A stretch of 64,000 bases of DNA from CAZIOH01 sp964540815 (GTDB taxonomy: Bacteria; Myxococcota_A; Polyangia; Fen-1088), in assembly GCA_964540815.1 (NCBI GenBank), contig CAZIOH010000002.1, positions 62,001 to 126,000 of the forward strand. The letters run 5' to 3'. The position numbers and the translations under genes were made by a program. This document shows positions 45,075 to 56,000 of the stretch, one piece after another. How positions within the stretch are numbered: position 1 is the stretch's first letter; each line of letters starts with the position of its first letter. The notes below the pieces were generated by a model, which did no database searches, was not told the DNA's origin, and worked only from the letters and a program-made list of their open reading frames with translations.

Positions 45075-45673
45075 GTGGTTGCGCACGTGATGAACCTCAC
45101 GCCGACTCCGCTAACGTCGCGGGCCTCGCCGAGCGCGTCGAACCCGATCTATCGAGGCGTCTCCGTGTACCGGCAACTCCTGTGCGGCCCACCTCGGGCG
45201 GTTCCGGGCAATGTGCCGCCGGTCGAGCCCGAGGTGGTGGGCAAGTCCACCCGCGACCGCTACGCGGGGCACGCCCAGGGGTTCTGCGCGACCTGTCATG
45301 CCCGTTCGATCCCCTGGGGTTCGCCTTGGAGAACTACGACGCCGTGGGCGCCTACCGCACGGTGGACGGAGGCAAGCCGGTCGATGCCACGGGCACGACG
45401 GTGACCCCGGGCGGGGTGACCATCTCGTTCAACAACGCCATCGAGCTCACGAGCAAGCTGGCCGAGAGCGACGAGGTCAAGTGGTGCGTCACCAAGAACT
45501 GGTTCCGGTACATGCTGGGTCGGCCAGAGACCGACGCCGAGAAGGGGTCGATGGAGCTCGCCTTTCGCACCGCCAGCGCCACACCCGGATACTCGCTGCG
45601 CGACGTGATCCTCTCGGCGGTCCGGTCGATGGCGTTCCGTTTTCGGACCGTGTCGCCCGGTGAAGGGATCTGA
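45075..45673 (+). pseudogene. Relic of a DUF1588/DUF1585 gene (5'-truncated, frameshifted)
   Basis: One plus frame gives NPIYRGVSVYRQLLCG, then NVPPVEPEVVGKSTRDRYAGHAQGFCATCHARS. Near 45305 homology moves to another frame, FDPLGFALENYDAVGAYRTVDGGKPVDATGT, and runs to ESDEVKWCVTKNWFRYMLGRPE and the stop at 45673. Together these are the DUF1588 and DUF1585 modules, with a CATCH site, from the C-terminal third of a protein like the one at 24487. The DUF1587, DUF1595 and DUF1592 modules are absent; the sequence just upstream is the promoter side of the DUF1800 gene. One missing base explains the frame change. Confidence 0.65.
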
Positions 45674-45715
45674 CCCGGGAGGGGTCCGCCCCTTCCCGCG
45701 AGCGCCGGAGGCGCG

Positions 45716-47326
45716 TCAGGCGTTGCCGGCCATCCGTTCGCGGATCAGGGTCTTGAGACTGTCGAGCTTGAAGGGCTTGTACAGCACCCGGGTCGGGAGG
45801 TGCTCCATGAACTCGACGGTCTCCGGCGTGAAGGCTCCTCCGGTCATGAAGACGATCCGTGGCGCCGACTTGGGCCAGCGGGTGGCGACGGTCTGGTAGA
45901 ACTCGGAGCCTCCGAGATCTGGCATCACCACGTCACACAGGATGAGATCGAAGGTCTCCCCGCGGTCGAGCCGGGCCAGCGCCTCCGATGCCCGCTCGAC
46001 CACCACCGTCTCGTGCTCGTCGGCCAGCGCGTTCTTGATGGACCGACCGAGCAACATCTCGTCGTCGACCACCAGGACCCGCCCGCGGGGCCGCCGAAGC
46101 GCGTCGGTCGCCGCGCTCCACGCCGGGACCCCCCCGCCCGGTGCCGACCGTCGCTCCTCCGGGGGGTCATGGACGGGAAGGTAGACTCGAAAGGTCGTCC
46201 CGGTGCCGACCGTGCTCTCGACCGTGATCCGGCCATGATGCTCGTTGATCGTCTCGCGGCTGATGGAGAGGCCGAGGCCCGTGCCCTGGCCCATGGGCTT
46301 GGTCGTGAAGAACGGCTCGAACACGTGCGCGACGACCTCGGGTCCCATGCCCCGTCCGGTGTCGCGGATCTCGATGACCGCCTCGGGGTCGTCGATGCCT
46401 TCGATCCTGGTCGAGATTCGGATCTCGTGCTTGTCGCCTTCTCCTTCCGGGATGGCCTGCGTGGCGTTCACGAGGAGATTCAAGAAGACCTGTCCGAGGG
46501 CGGCAGGGTTTCCCCGGAGCTGAGGCAGCGTGCCGTAGGTCTTGATGAGGCGCGCGCGGTGGCGAATCTGGTTCCAGACGATGGAGACGCTGTCGTCGAT
46601 GAGCTTGTGCACGTCGATGGGGACCCGTTCGGGCGGCCCCTGACGGGACAGCCGTTGCAGGTTGCTGACGGTCACGCGCATCCGCTCGCCCCCGATCAGG
46701 CAGTCCTCCAGCATGTCGGTCACCCCCGCGACACGGGTCCTCAGCGCCCGGAGCTCGTCGGCGACCTCCGCTGGTCCGGGCTCGGGTGAGCCCTGGGGAC
46801 GATTCGGAGGCTTCAGCTCCTCGATGGACTGGCTGAGGTTCATCATGACGAAGGCCAGCGGGTTGTTGATCTCGTGGCCCACGGCGGCGGCCAGGCGCCC
46901 GAGCGACGCCAGGCGCTCGCTCTCCATCAGGCGCGCCGACATCTGGTGGCGTTCATTGTCCACGAGGAGCCGATCGAAGGTGTCGAGCAGGTCGTGCCCA
47001 TCCACGGGCTTGCGCAGGTACGCGTGGGCCGAGATGGCCGCCGCCTTCGAGCTCCGGTCGCCGGAGATCGCGACCACCGGGATCGCGGTCAACCGGGGAT
47101 CGTTCTTCTGGATGGCTCGAAACTGCCAGCCGTCCATGACCGGCATGATGAGGTCGAAGAGGATGATATCGGGCAACGCATCGACCCGCAGCTGGGTGAG
47201 CGCGTCGTATCCATTCTCGGCCACCGCGATGTCGTAACCCTCGGCCTCGAGCACGATCTGCAGGGCCTCGCGGACGATCCGTTCATCCTCCACCAGGAGG
47301 ACCCGGCCCCGGCTGACCTTGCCCAT
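45716..47326 (-). CDS. Hybrid receiver-histidine kinase-receiver protein
   Basis: 536 residues from ATG 47326. Receiver 1 spans 5-125 (RVLLVEDE, phospho-Asp in LFDLIMPVMDGW, YLRKPVDG), the dimerisation/phospho-His domain about 140-250 (RLAAAVGHEINNPLAF), the ATPase domain about 270-390 (NLLVNATQAIPEG, DTGRGMGPEV, GQGTGLGLSI), and receiver 2 about 415-530 (RVLVVDDE, LCDVVMPDLGG, VLYKPF). No membrane segment is present, so it is cytoplasmic. Upstream in-frame starts exist, but receiver 1 begins right after this ATG. A 22-bp inverted repeat straddles the start codon (see separate entry). Another kinase gene lies 269 bp upstream. Confidence 0.9.
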   Translation of the reverse strand: MGKVSRGRVLLVEDERIVREALQIVLEAEGYDIAVAENGYDALTQLRVDALPDIILFDLIMPVMDGWQFRAIQKNDPRLTAIPVVAISGDRSSKAAAISAHAYLRKPVDGHDLLDTFDRLLVDNERHQMSARLMESERLASLGRLAAAVGHEINNPLAFVMMNLSQSIEELKPPNRPQGSPEPGPAEVADELRALRTRVAGVTDMLEDCLIGGERMRVTVSNLQRLSRQGPPERVPIDVHKLIDDSVSIVWNQIRHRARLIKTYGTLPQLRGNPAALGQVFLNLLVNATQAIPEGEGDKHEIRISTRIEGIDDPEAVIEIRDTGRGMGPEVVAHVFEPFFTTKPMGQGTGLGLSISRETINEHHGRITVESTVGTGTTFRVYLPVHDPPEERRSAPGGGVPAWSAATDALRRPRGRVLVVDDEMLLGRSIKNALADEHETVVVERASEALARLDRGETFDLILCDVVMPDLGGSEFYQTVATRWPKSAPRIVFMTGGAFTPETVEFMEHLPTRVLYKPFKLDSLKTLIRERMAGNA

Positions 47327-47358
47327 GGGCTTCCCGATGGGCAAGGTCAGCCGGGGCC
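47305..47358 (-). promoter_or_regulatory. Perfect 22-bp inverted repeat covering the start codon
   Basis: Bases 47305-47326 and 47337-47358 are perfect reverse complements (arms begin ggccccggct and atgggcaagg on the plus strand), separated by 10 bases. On the minus-strand transcript the ATG at 47326 is the first triplet of the 3' arm, and the only weak ribosome-binding stretch (GGGAAG) is in the loop. The structure could hide or expose the start codon. Confidence 0.6.
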
Positions 47359-47595
47359 AGGTGGGGGACAACAGCCCATCGATGACCAGCACCGAAGGCT
47401 GCGGGCCCCCCGTCATTTCCAAGATCTGCGAAATCATCACCACCTACGCCCTCTGTGAGCCTCTTCGTCGACCGGATGTCGACGCGTCGGGCAGGCGAAG
47501 GCTGGAGCACAACGTCCATCGAGTCAAGGGCATTGGGTACTCCGCCCGGGGGTGCGCACACCTTCTGCCCGGAAATCCCGATACCCCGCGCCAGG

Positions 47596-48705
47596 TCATC
47601 GGGTGCTCGGGGAGTTGCCCGCGTCGTCGAGCTCCATGGTGAAGACGCACCCCTTGCCCGGGAGGTTGCGAACGCGCAGATCGCCCCCACAGGCCCGAAC
47701 GCCCTTCAGGCTGATCGCGAGGCCGATCCCCACGTGGACGACCTCGTTCGTGGAACCGGGATCGGACGGCTCGGAGGGCTCGAACGGTTCGAACATGCGC
47801 TCGGCCTTGCCTGGGGGTAGCCCTCCACACGCGTCTTCCACCTGGATGTGGACGCGCTTCCGCACCGTCGTCGCCCGCAGCGTGACCCGACCGCTGGGCC
47901 GGGTGAACTTGAACGCATTCTGAACCAGGTTGGCCAGGGCGGAAGCGAGGATCTGGTGATCCCCCGAGACGCTCATGGCGAACGGCCCACCCTCGATGGC
48001 CAGCTGGATGTGTCGTTCGTTGGGCTCGAGCGTCGCCACGACCTCGATCTCCTCGAAGAGCTCCGAGACGGGGACCGGCACCGACGGATGGACTCCGGAG
48101 TCGATGCGCACGTCCGACAAGGTGCGATCGATGAGCAGACGCATGCGCCTCAAGCTGGTCCCGAGCAGCGTCCCGGTGCTCCCGTGAATCCCCACGCTCC
48201 CCGAGGCGAGGGCGTCGTAGGTGAGCAGGGAGGCGGTGAGCAGGTTGCGCATCTCGTGGGCCACGCTCGCCACCCGCATCGCCTGCGGGTTGAGGGCGCT
48301 CTGGTCGCGGTCCCGCTCGAACGACGTGACCGCTTGAGCGATGGCGTCGTCGAGACAGCGGTTGAAGGTCTGGAATTCCTCGACCGCGATCGAGAACTTG
48401 CTCTGCTCGGCCAGCTCGGTCACGCTCTGGCAGATGCTGCCGTAGTCGTGCACGACCTGGCCGACCGTCAACCCCATCCGCAGCAAGTCCTCGCCGTGGA
48501 GCGCGGCGCTCTCCGCCACCTTGCCGTGCTGCTGGGCGCGCACCCCCTTCTCCGACTGGAGGATGGCGATGAGCTGGTCGAGAAAGAGAGGCAACCCGTG
48601 CGACAGCTCGGCGGCAGTGGGTGTCGGGATCCGGCGGCCGTCGAGCTTCAGCCGCGAGCGCGCCAGGATCTCGTCGCGGTTGTCTCGCAAGAATTCGAAG
48701 AGCAT
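47596..48705 (-). CDS. Soluble histidine kinase with RsbRD-like sensor domain
   Basis: 369 residues. The N-terminal part (about 1-130, starting LFEFLRDNRDEILARSRLKL, with LLRMGLTVGQVVHDYGSICQSVTELA) is an all-helical globin-like RsbRD-type input domain. The H-box is SVAHEMRNLLTASLLTYDAL (about 150), and the ATPase domain includes NLVQNAFKFTRPSG and VHVGIGLAISLKGVRACGG. Conserved G-boxes are partly altered. No membrane segment. The repeat-like text FEPFEPSEPSD appears in the ATP-lid region. It precedes the hybrid kinase gene on the same strand and may form a phosphorelay with it. Confidence 0.87.
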   Translation of the reverse strand: MLFEFLRDNRDEILARSRLKLDGRRIPTPTAAELSHGLPLFLDQLIAILQSEKGVRAQQHGKVAESAALHGEDLLRMGLTVGQVVHDYGSICQSVTELAEQSKFSIAVEEFQTFNRCLDDAIAQAVTSFERDRDQSALNPQAMRVASVAHEMRNLLTASLLTYDALASGSVGIHGSTGTLLGTSLRRMRLLIDRTLSDVRIDSGVHPSVPVPVSELFEEIEVVATLEPNERHIQLAIEGGPFAMSVSGDHQILASALANLVQNAFKFTRPSGRVTLRATTVRKRVHIQVEDACGGLPPGKAERMFEPFEPSEPSDPGSTNEVVHVGIGLAISLKGVRACGGDLRVRNLPGKGCVFTMELDDAGNSPSTR

Positions 48706-48842
48706 CGCAGGCTGATCATAACCATGCCTGAGCGGTTAGAGGCGCGGCCGCTCTTCGGGATCGGATTTCGATCGGGTGCTATCGCTCCCAGATCCCGCGT
48801 GAAATCTGCGATTCCGGTAACCGGACGGAAAGGGACAGTCCC

Positions 48843-49841
48843 TCACCAGCCGATGCTGTCGACGAACACGGACCCCGTCCAGCGGGCGGAGAGGTGAAAC
48901 TGGACGCCCATCGAGATCGGGGCCGTGGCCGTGCTCGCGAGCGCGACGGTGACGGTGTTCCAGGCCCCGAAGACCAGCTCGGGCGCCTTCACGTAGGCGT
49001 AGGTCCAGGCGAAGGGTGGCGTCGAGAGCCCGCCTTCCTGGATGTAGGGCTCGACCCAGTCGATGGCGGCGCCGGTCGGCACGAAGAAGTGAAAGGTCAC
49101 GCGACTTCCGGGCGCCACCGACGGGCTCTGAACGAACACCTGAAGCAGGTCGGCGGCGCTCGACACGATGGCGCCCTCGAGCGAGGCCGCGCCGGCGAAG
49201 GACCGGCTGGTGGCGCGGGTGAGGATCGCGACGCTGCCCGAGTCCGAGCTCATCTGCCAACCCGAGACCGACAGCTCGAAGTTGTACTCGGCGACGTCCC
49301 GTCCCCCGGCGCCCGTCGGGCCCGAGCCTCCCGCGGCCGAGCCCCCGGCCGCCGATGGCCCACCACCGCCGTGTCCCGCCGCCGCGCCACCCGCGCCCGC
49401 CATCGCCGTTCCCACGCCGCCGGTGCCGCCGACGTTGCCGCCGATTCCGCCCGGGGCGTCTTGGGCACCGCCATCCCGGCCGCCGCTCGCGCCACCGGTC
49501 CCGTTCGGACTCGCACCACCCGTTGCCGAGGCCGCGCCGGCGCCCGCGGCGCCGGAGAGCCCCGCGGCGCCGGAGGTCGCCTGGCCTCCCTGGAAGCCGC
49601 CCGAGCCCAGCGGCGCAGCGGCTCGTGCGTCCCCGCTCTCGGCGCTGGCGTCACCTTGAAGCTGAAAGGCACCACCGACGCCGAGGACCGCGGATGCGCT
49701 GCCGCCGGTCGCGTCGGTCCCGATGGCCATGGGCTCCCGGGTGTAGACCGAGGGATCGCAGGCCGCCATCGACACGACCAGACCGAGGAGCCGGGCGCGG
49801 GAGAGATACGTTCCGATCGCAGGGAGCTCGAGGTTCATCAT
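48843..49841 (-). CDS. Lipoprotein with Gly-rich linker and C-terminal jelly-roll-like domain (copy 2)
   Basis: 332 residues. The signal peptide ends at the lipobox SMAAC. About 130 residues of Gly/Ala linker follow, then a C-terminal domain (about 187-332): YNFELSVSGWQMSSDSG, FAGAASLEGAIVSS, GSRVTFHFFVPTGAAIDWVEPYIQ, FGAWNTVTVALA and GSVFVDSIGW. Each block aligns with the protein at 38754-39845, so they are paralogues or members of one family. The jelly-roll suggests carbohydrate binding at the cell surface. The next gene upstream on the same strand is the giant adhesin. Confidence 0.75.
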   Translation of the reverse strand: MMNLELPAIGTYLSRARLLGLVVSMAACDPSVYTREPMAIGTDATGGSASAVLGVGGAFQLQGDASAESGDARAAAPLGSGGFQGGQATSGAAGLSGAAGAGAASATGGASPNGTGGASGGRDGGAQDAPGGIGGNVGGTGGVGTAMAGAGGAAAGHGGGGPSAAGGSAAGGSGPTGAGGRDVAEYNFELSVSGWQMSSDSGSVAILTRATSRSFAGAASLEGAIVSSAADLLQVFVQSPSVAPGSRVTFHFFVPTGAAIDWVEPYIQEGGLSTPPFAWTYAYVKAPELVFGAWNTVTVALASTATAPISMGVQFHLSARWTGSVFVDSIGW

Positions 49842-49959
49842 GTTTCGGTCTTCAGTCGTGCGTTGTGTCTTGCCGCCCCCGTTCGCCAGCAGGCAACTCC
49901 GCGGTCAGCGTCCGGTGCGGTGAATCCGCGTCTTCCACCCCCCTCGACACCTGGGAGGG

Positions 49960-50006
49960 GTTTCTGAACGACTATCTCGGGCTTCCCCGCAATGCCGTTC
50001 AGAAAC
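49960..50006. terminator. 11-bp inverted repeat downstream of the giant adhesin gene
   Basis: GTTTCTGAACG (49960-49970) and CGTTCAGAAAC (49996-50006) are perfect reverse complements with a 25-base loop. They lie 35 bp past the adhesin stop and about 120 bp before the lipoprotein start. A C-run/GAGGGG pairing at about 49940-49960 adjoins it. It could end adhesin transcription or be an attenuator for the next gene. Confidence 0.45.
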
Positions 50007-50040
50007 AGGCCTCGGACCTCGGGCCCCGAACTCCCGCGGT

Positions 50041-53000
50041 TCACCCGCGGCGACGTCGGCGGCGGCGGGCGAGGAGCAGGAGGCCGCAGGCTCCGAGGGC
50101 GAGCGCCGTCGCACGCCCACCGCCCACGCCCGCGGTGCCGAGCGAGCAGGAGCAGCCGCCTCCCGACGAGGCGACCGTGGTCGCGCCGGCCGCGGTGACC
50201 GGGATGCTGACCTGGGCGGAGTTTCCGAGCGAGTCGACGACCTGGACCACGTCGACACCGGCGTGTGGCCCGGCGGTGTAGGCGCCCGTGGTCGCGTTGA
50301 CGGTGCCGCCCGAGCCAGCGCTGACGATGGTCCAATGCTGCCCGGAGCCGCTGCCGCCCGCGGTCGACAGGGTGATGGTCTGACCGGTCTGCACGGTGCC
50401 GGTCACCGGCTTGGCGCTGAGGGACGCGCCGATCTGGACGGTGATGGTGACGCTGGCATGGTTGCCGTCGGTGACCGTGATGACATCGGTGGTCCCGCCC
50501 TTCGGCCCCGCGGTGTACACGCCCGTGACGGGGTTGATGCTGCCCCCCGAGCCGTTGGTGGTGAGGGTGTAGGTCAGCATGGTCCCGCCACCGGTGACGG
50601 TGATGGTGGTCGTGCCGTGCGGTGCCACCGTGACGGTCGGGACCGAGGTGGACAGGGCCGCGCCGAGGTGCACGCTGGCCGTGGCGGTGTTCCCCAGCGA
50701 GTCGGTGACGGTCACGACGTCCGTGCCGCCCCCCTGCGAGCCAGCGGTGTAGACCCCGGTGCCGGGATCGATGGTGCCCTGGGAGGTGTTGGTGGTGAGC
50801 GCGAAGGCGTAGCCCTTGCCACTGCCGCCGCTGACCATGAAGGTGAGCTGGGCGAGGGGAGCCGCCTGCACCGTGGCGGGCGTGACGTGCAGCCCGTCCC
50901 CGACGGCGATGGTGACGTGGGCCAGGTTCCCGAGCGGATCCGACACGGCGACGATGTCCTGCACGTTGCCGAGCGCGCCGGCGGTGTACTGCCCGCTCTG
51001 GGCATCGATCGTGCCCCCGGAGGCGTTGGTGGCGAGGGCGAAGGTGAAGCCCGAGCCGTTGCCGCCGGCGGCGGTGAACGTCACGCTGTCGCGCGGGGCC
51101 ACCGTCGGCGCCGACGGGTTGACGGTCAGGGCCCCGCCGACGGCGATGCTGGCGCTCGCGGTGTTGCCGAGGCTGTCCGTCACCTGGACCGCGTCGAGCA
51201 CGTCGGTGGTGCCCCCGGCGGTGTAGTGGCCGCTCGTGGCGTCGAGGGTGCCGCCCGAGGCGTTGGAGGTGATGGCGAAGTGATAGCCGGTCCCGCTGCC
51301 GCCGGTGGCCACGAGGGTCAATGTCCCGTGGGGTGGGGCCGACAGCGCCGCCGGGGCGATGGTGATGCCCGGGCCGACCATGACCGCCAGGGTGGCGCGG
51401 TTGCCGAAGGGATCGGTGACCTCGATGATGTCGGTGGAGCTGGCGGTGTCACCGGCGGTGTACACGCCGGTGCTCGAGACGATGTTGCCGCCCGAGCCGT
51501 TGGTGCGCACGGTGAAGACATAGCCGCCGCCCACGCCGCCGACGGCGGTGAAGGTGGTGGTGCCGCGGGGCGGGACGGTCGCGGCGGTCGCCGTCACGGT
51601 CAAGCCGTGACCGACCATGATGGTCACGGTGTCGGTGTTGCCGAGCGAGTCGGTGACCGTCACGACGTCGACGGTGTCACCGGTGGCGCCGGCCGTGTAG
51701 ACCCCGCTCGCGCTCACGCTGCCGGACGAGCCGTTGGTGCTGAGGGCGAAGCGATAGCCGGTGGCGCTGCCACCGGCGCTGGTGAGCGACACCGTGCCAC
51801 GCGGGGCGGTGCTGGCCGAGGCGGGCGTGACGGTGAGGCCGGGCCCGACCGCGATGCTGGTGGTGGCGGTGTTGCCGAGCGAGTCGGTCAGCAGGACGAC
51901 ATCGGTGACGTCCGGGACCACGCCGGCCACGTACGCGCCGGTGGTGGCATCGATGGATCCGCCGGAGGCGTTGGTCTGGAAGGCGTAGACGTACCCGGTG
52001 CCGCTGCCGGCGACCCCGTAGAGCGCGAGGCTCTCGCGCGGAGCCACCGAGGCGCCGGTGGGACCGAGCACCAGGTGTCCGCCCACCGCCACCGACACGG
52101 TGGTGGTGTTGCCGAGCGAGTCGGTGACCGACACGAGATCCGCCACGTCGCCGGTGGGACCGGCGGTGTACGCGCCGGTCGCGGCCACGATGGTGCCGCC
52201 CGACTTGTTGTCCGCGAGGGCGAACGTGTAGCCGGTGCCGCTGCCGTTCACCCCACCGAACGCGATCGAGCCGCGGGGGGCCACGCTCGGGTGAGCCGGC
52301 AGGATCCCCACGCCCGGCCCGACGGTGACCACCAGGTTGGTGGTCGCCCCGTTGTGGTCCGTGATGGTGATGACGTCGGAGCTATCGGGATTGGTCCCGG
52401 CGGTGTACGCGCCGGTGGTGGGATCGATGGTGCCGCCCGAGCCGTTGCTCGACACGGAGAAGGCGTACGCGGGGGCGCCGCCGCTGGCCGTGATGGAGAG
52501 GCTGGCCCGGGGGGCCGCCGAGAGCGTGGTCGGCGCCACCGTGAGGGCCGGCGTCACCGTGAGCGTGGCGGTCGCCAGGTTGCCGAGATCGTCGTGGGCG
52601 GTCACGACGTCGACCACGCCGCCGATCGCCCCCGCGGTGTACGCGCCGGTCAGCGCATCGACGTGGCCTCCCGAGCCGTTGGTGGAGAGGGCGAACGTGT
52701 ACCCGGAGCCGCTTCCGCCCGAGACGTTGAAGGCCTGGTGACCGAGCGGAGCCAGGGTCGCCGTCGCGGGGGTGAGGCCGACCCCCGGGCCGACCGTGAT
52801 GACGACCGTGGCGTGGTTGCCGAGCGAATCGACGACCGAGAGCCCGTCCACCGTCGAGCCGGTGGCCCCGGCGGTGTACCCGCCTGTGCTCGGGTCGATG
52901 GTGCCGCCCGATGGGTGGGTGGGCAGCGAGAAGACATAGCCCGCGCCGCTGCCGCCGCTGACGCTGAAGGCCTGCGAGCCGCGGGGGGGCGTGGTCAAGG

Positions 53001-56000
53001 ACGAGGGGCTGACCCGGATGCCGCCGCCCACCGAGATGCTGGTGGTCGCGGTGTTGCCGAGCGAGTCGGTCACGGTCACGAGATCGCTGGCGTTCGGGGC
53101 GGCGCCCGCCACGTACACCCCGCTCGTGGGGTCGGAGATGGTGCCCGAGGCGCTGGCGCCGAGGGTGAAGGCGTAGCCGGTCCCGCTGCCGCCGCTCGCG
53201 GACAGGGTGAGGGTGCCGAGCGGAGGAACCGACGGGGAGGCCGGGCTCACCGTGATGCCGTGGCCGACCGCGATGTTGGCGCTGGCGCTGTTGCCGAGGC
53301 TGTCGGTGGCCGTCACCACGTCGGTCTGGTCGAAGGCGCTGCCCGCGGTGTAGGCGCCGGTGGTCGGATCGATGGTGCCGCCCGACGGGTTGGCCCCGAG
53401 GGCATAGGTGAAGGTGCCGGAGCCGCCCGAGGCCGCGAAGGACAGGGCGCCGCGCGGCGGGGTGCTGGTGGCGCTGGCGGCGAGGGTGACGGTGGGACCG
53501 ACGTCGATGCTGGCCGTCGCGCTGTTGCCGAGCGAATCGACGACGGAGACCAGATCCGTGACGCTGTCGTTCTGGCCGGCGACGTAGTGTCCGCTCGAGT
53601 CGATGGTCCCGTGCGAGTTGTTGTTCACGATCGTGAAGGCGAGCCCGGACTGGCTGCCGCCGGTGGCCGTGAAGACGGCGCCTCCGCGCGGTGGCACGCG
53701 GGTGGGGAGCGGCGCCAGGGCGAGGGCGGCGCCCACGCTGATGCTGGCGGTGGCGGTGTGGCTCTGGCTGTCGGTCACCGTGACGACGTCGGTCACGAGG
53801 GGGGTCGCGCCGGCGGTGTACACGCCGGTCGCGGGATCGATTGTTCCGCCCGAGGGGGCGCTTCCGAGCGCGAACACGTAGCCGGCTCCGCTGCCGCCGC
53901 TCGGGGCGAAGGTGACCGAGCCGCGTGGGGCGACGGAGGCCCCGGTGGGGCTGAGCGCCAGGAGGAATTGATTGGTCAACGCGAAGGATGCCACGGGCGC
54001 GCCTCCGGCGACCGCGGTGACGACGTAGCTGCCGGCGCTGGCGTTCGCGGTGGCGAGCACGCTCGCGAGGCCCGCGGCGTTGGTGACGGCGCTGCCGCTC
54101 GAGAGCGTGGCCGAGGCCCCGGTCCCGGAGGCGGCGACCGCGGTGAAGGCGACGGTGGCGCCGCCGACCGGGTTGCCGTAGGTGTCGACCACGGCCACGC
54201 CGAGCGGGGTGGCGAAGGCCGCGCCGGCGAGGCCAACCTGGCCGCTGCCGCCGGTGAGCATCACGAGGGCGGGCGCACCGGCGGTGTTCGCCAGCATTGC
54301 ACTGGCACTGGCGCCGGCCGCGATCGAGGCCGACACGGTGTAGTTGCCGGCGATGGTGTTGGCGGTGGCGCTGGTCTGGGCGAGCCCGAGGGCGCTGGTG
54401 GAGGGTGACGGGGTGGCCAGCGCGGCGGAGGCGCCGCTGCCGGGCTTCGTGAAGGTGACGGTGGCGCCCGGGGCGGGGTTCCCGAAGGCATCGGTGACGC
54501 GGGCCACGATGGGGGCTCCGAAGGCGGTGCCGACGACGGCGGTCTGGGTGGCGCCGCCGGTGAGCGCGATGTTGGTGGCGACGCCCGCCAGGTTGGCGAG
54601 CGCGAAGCTGGCGGCGGTGGCGACCCCGGAGGCCGAGGCCGTCACGGCGTAGGTCCCGGCGACGGTGTTGGCGGTGGCGGTGACGCTGGCCTGCCCGGAG
54701 GCGTTGGTGGTCACGGAGGTGGCGCCGAGCGCGGCCGAGGCGATCGCCGAGGAAGGCGCGGCGAAGGTGACGGTGACGCCTGGGAGGGCAAACGACGTCG
54801 AGTCGCGAACCACGGCCACGAGGGGCGCCGCGAAGGCGCCCTGCACGACGGCGCTCTGGCTGGTGCCGCTGACCACGGTGATCGTGCTCGGGGCGCCGAG
54901 GTTGCGCAGGGCGAAGGTCGTGGCGACGGCGGTGCCGCTGATGGTGGCCGTCACGTTGTATGCTCCCGGGGTCGCGTTGGCGGTGGCGCTGGTGGACGCG
55001 ATGCCGGACGCGTTGGTGGTCGCGGACGTGGTCACCGTCGCCGAGGCGCCCGAGCCGGGGACCGTGAACATGACCGTCGCACCGGCGATGGGCGTGCCGC
55101 CGCTGCTCGTCACCAGCACCGACAGCGGGGTGCCGAAGGCGGCAGACACATTGGCGCTCTGGTTGTTGCCGGCCGAGACCGCGAGGGTGGGCGGCGAGAA
55201 GGTCACCGAGATGGTGTGGTTCGCGGTGATGTTGCTGAAGGCGTAAGTGGTGACGGACCCCTGCGAGACGCCGTCGACGAGGACGCTGGCGACCGTGTAG
55301 TTGGTGGCCGGGGTGATGGTGAAGGTCTGGGACTGCCCCTGCTGGTAGGAGTTCACGCCCGTCGGGGAGATGGAGCCGTTCGTTCCTGCGGTGGCGGTGA
55401 TGGTGTAGTTGGGCAGGCTCGAGACCGTGAGGTTCTTGGCGCCCGAGACCTGGGGGTTGGGATCACCGGCCGTACCGCCATACTCGACCACGTAGCCGAG
55501 GCCCTGGGAGCCGTTGAGGTCGTTCCACTGGCCGGAGCCGCCGGCGTAGAACTGGGCGTAGTTTTCGCCGCCCGCGTTGTTGGGCTCGCCGCCCGCCCAG
55601 GACGAGTAGGTGATCGTCGTCCCGCTGTACCCTTGCCCGCGAAAGAAGAGCGTCCCGGCCTCGGGGCCGGTGACCCATCGCCAGTCTCCCTCGACCGCGG
55701 CATCACTGGCGCCGATCCATCCCGTGGCGGTGAGCTTGGCGCTGATGAAGGCGTTCTCGCCCGAGCTGGTGATGGTTGCCAGGTAGCCGGCCAGACCGTA
55801 ATAGGTTCTGGCTGCGGCGGCCGTCTTGGAGTCATTCCAGTTGAGTCCGGCGTTGATGAACTCGTAGTAGTGACCGCCATACGAGAGGCTTCCGGCCCCG
55901 ATGGAGAACGTCACCACCCGCGCCTGCGTGTTGGCGGTCGCCCCTGCCGTGTTGGTGTAGGTGACCGAACGGAGGACCGTCTGGTAGGAGGCGACCGACG

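Noticed and set aside
50263..54408. Long open frame on the plus strand opposite the adhesin gene
   Set aside because: It mirrors the codon pattern of the repeats on the minus strand, is composed of Gly/Arg/Val low-complexity text and has no family resemblance; it is an antisense shadow.
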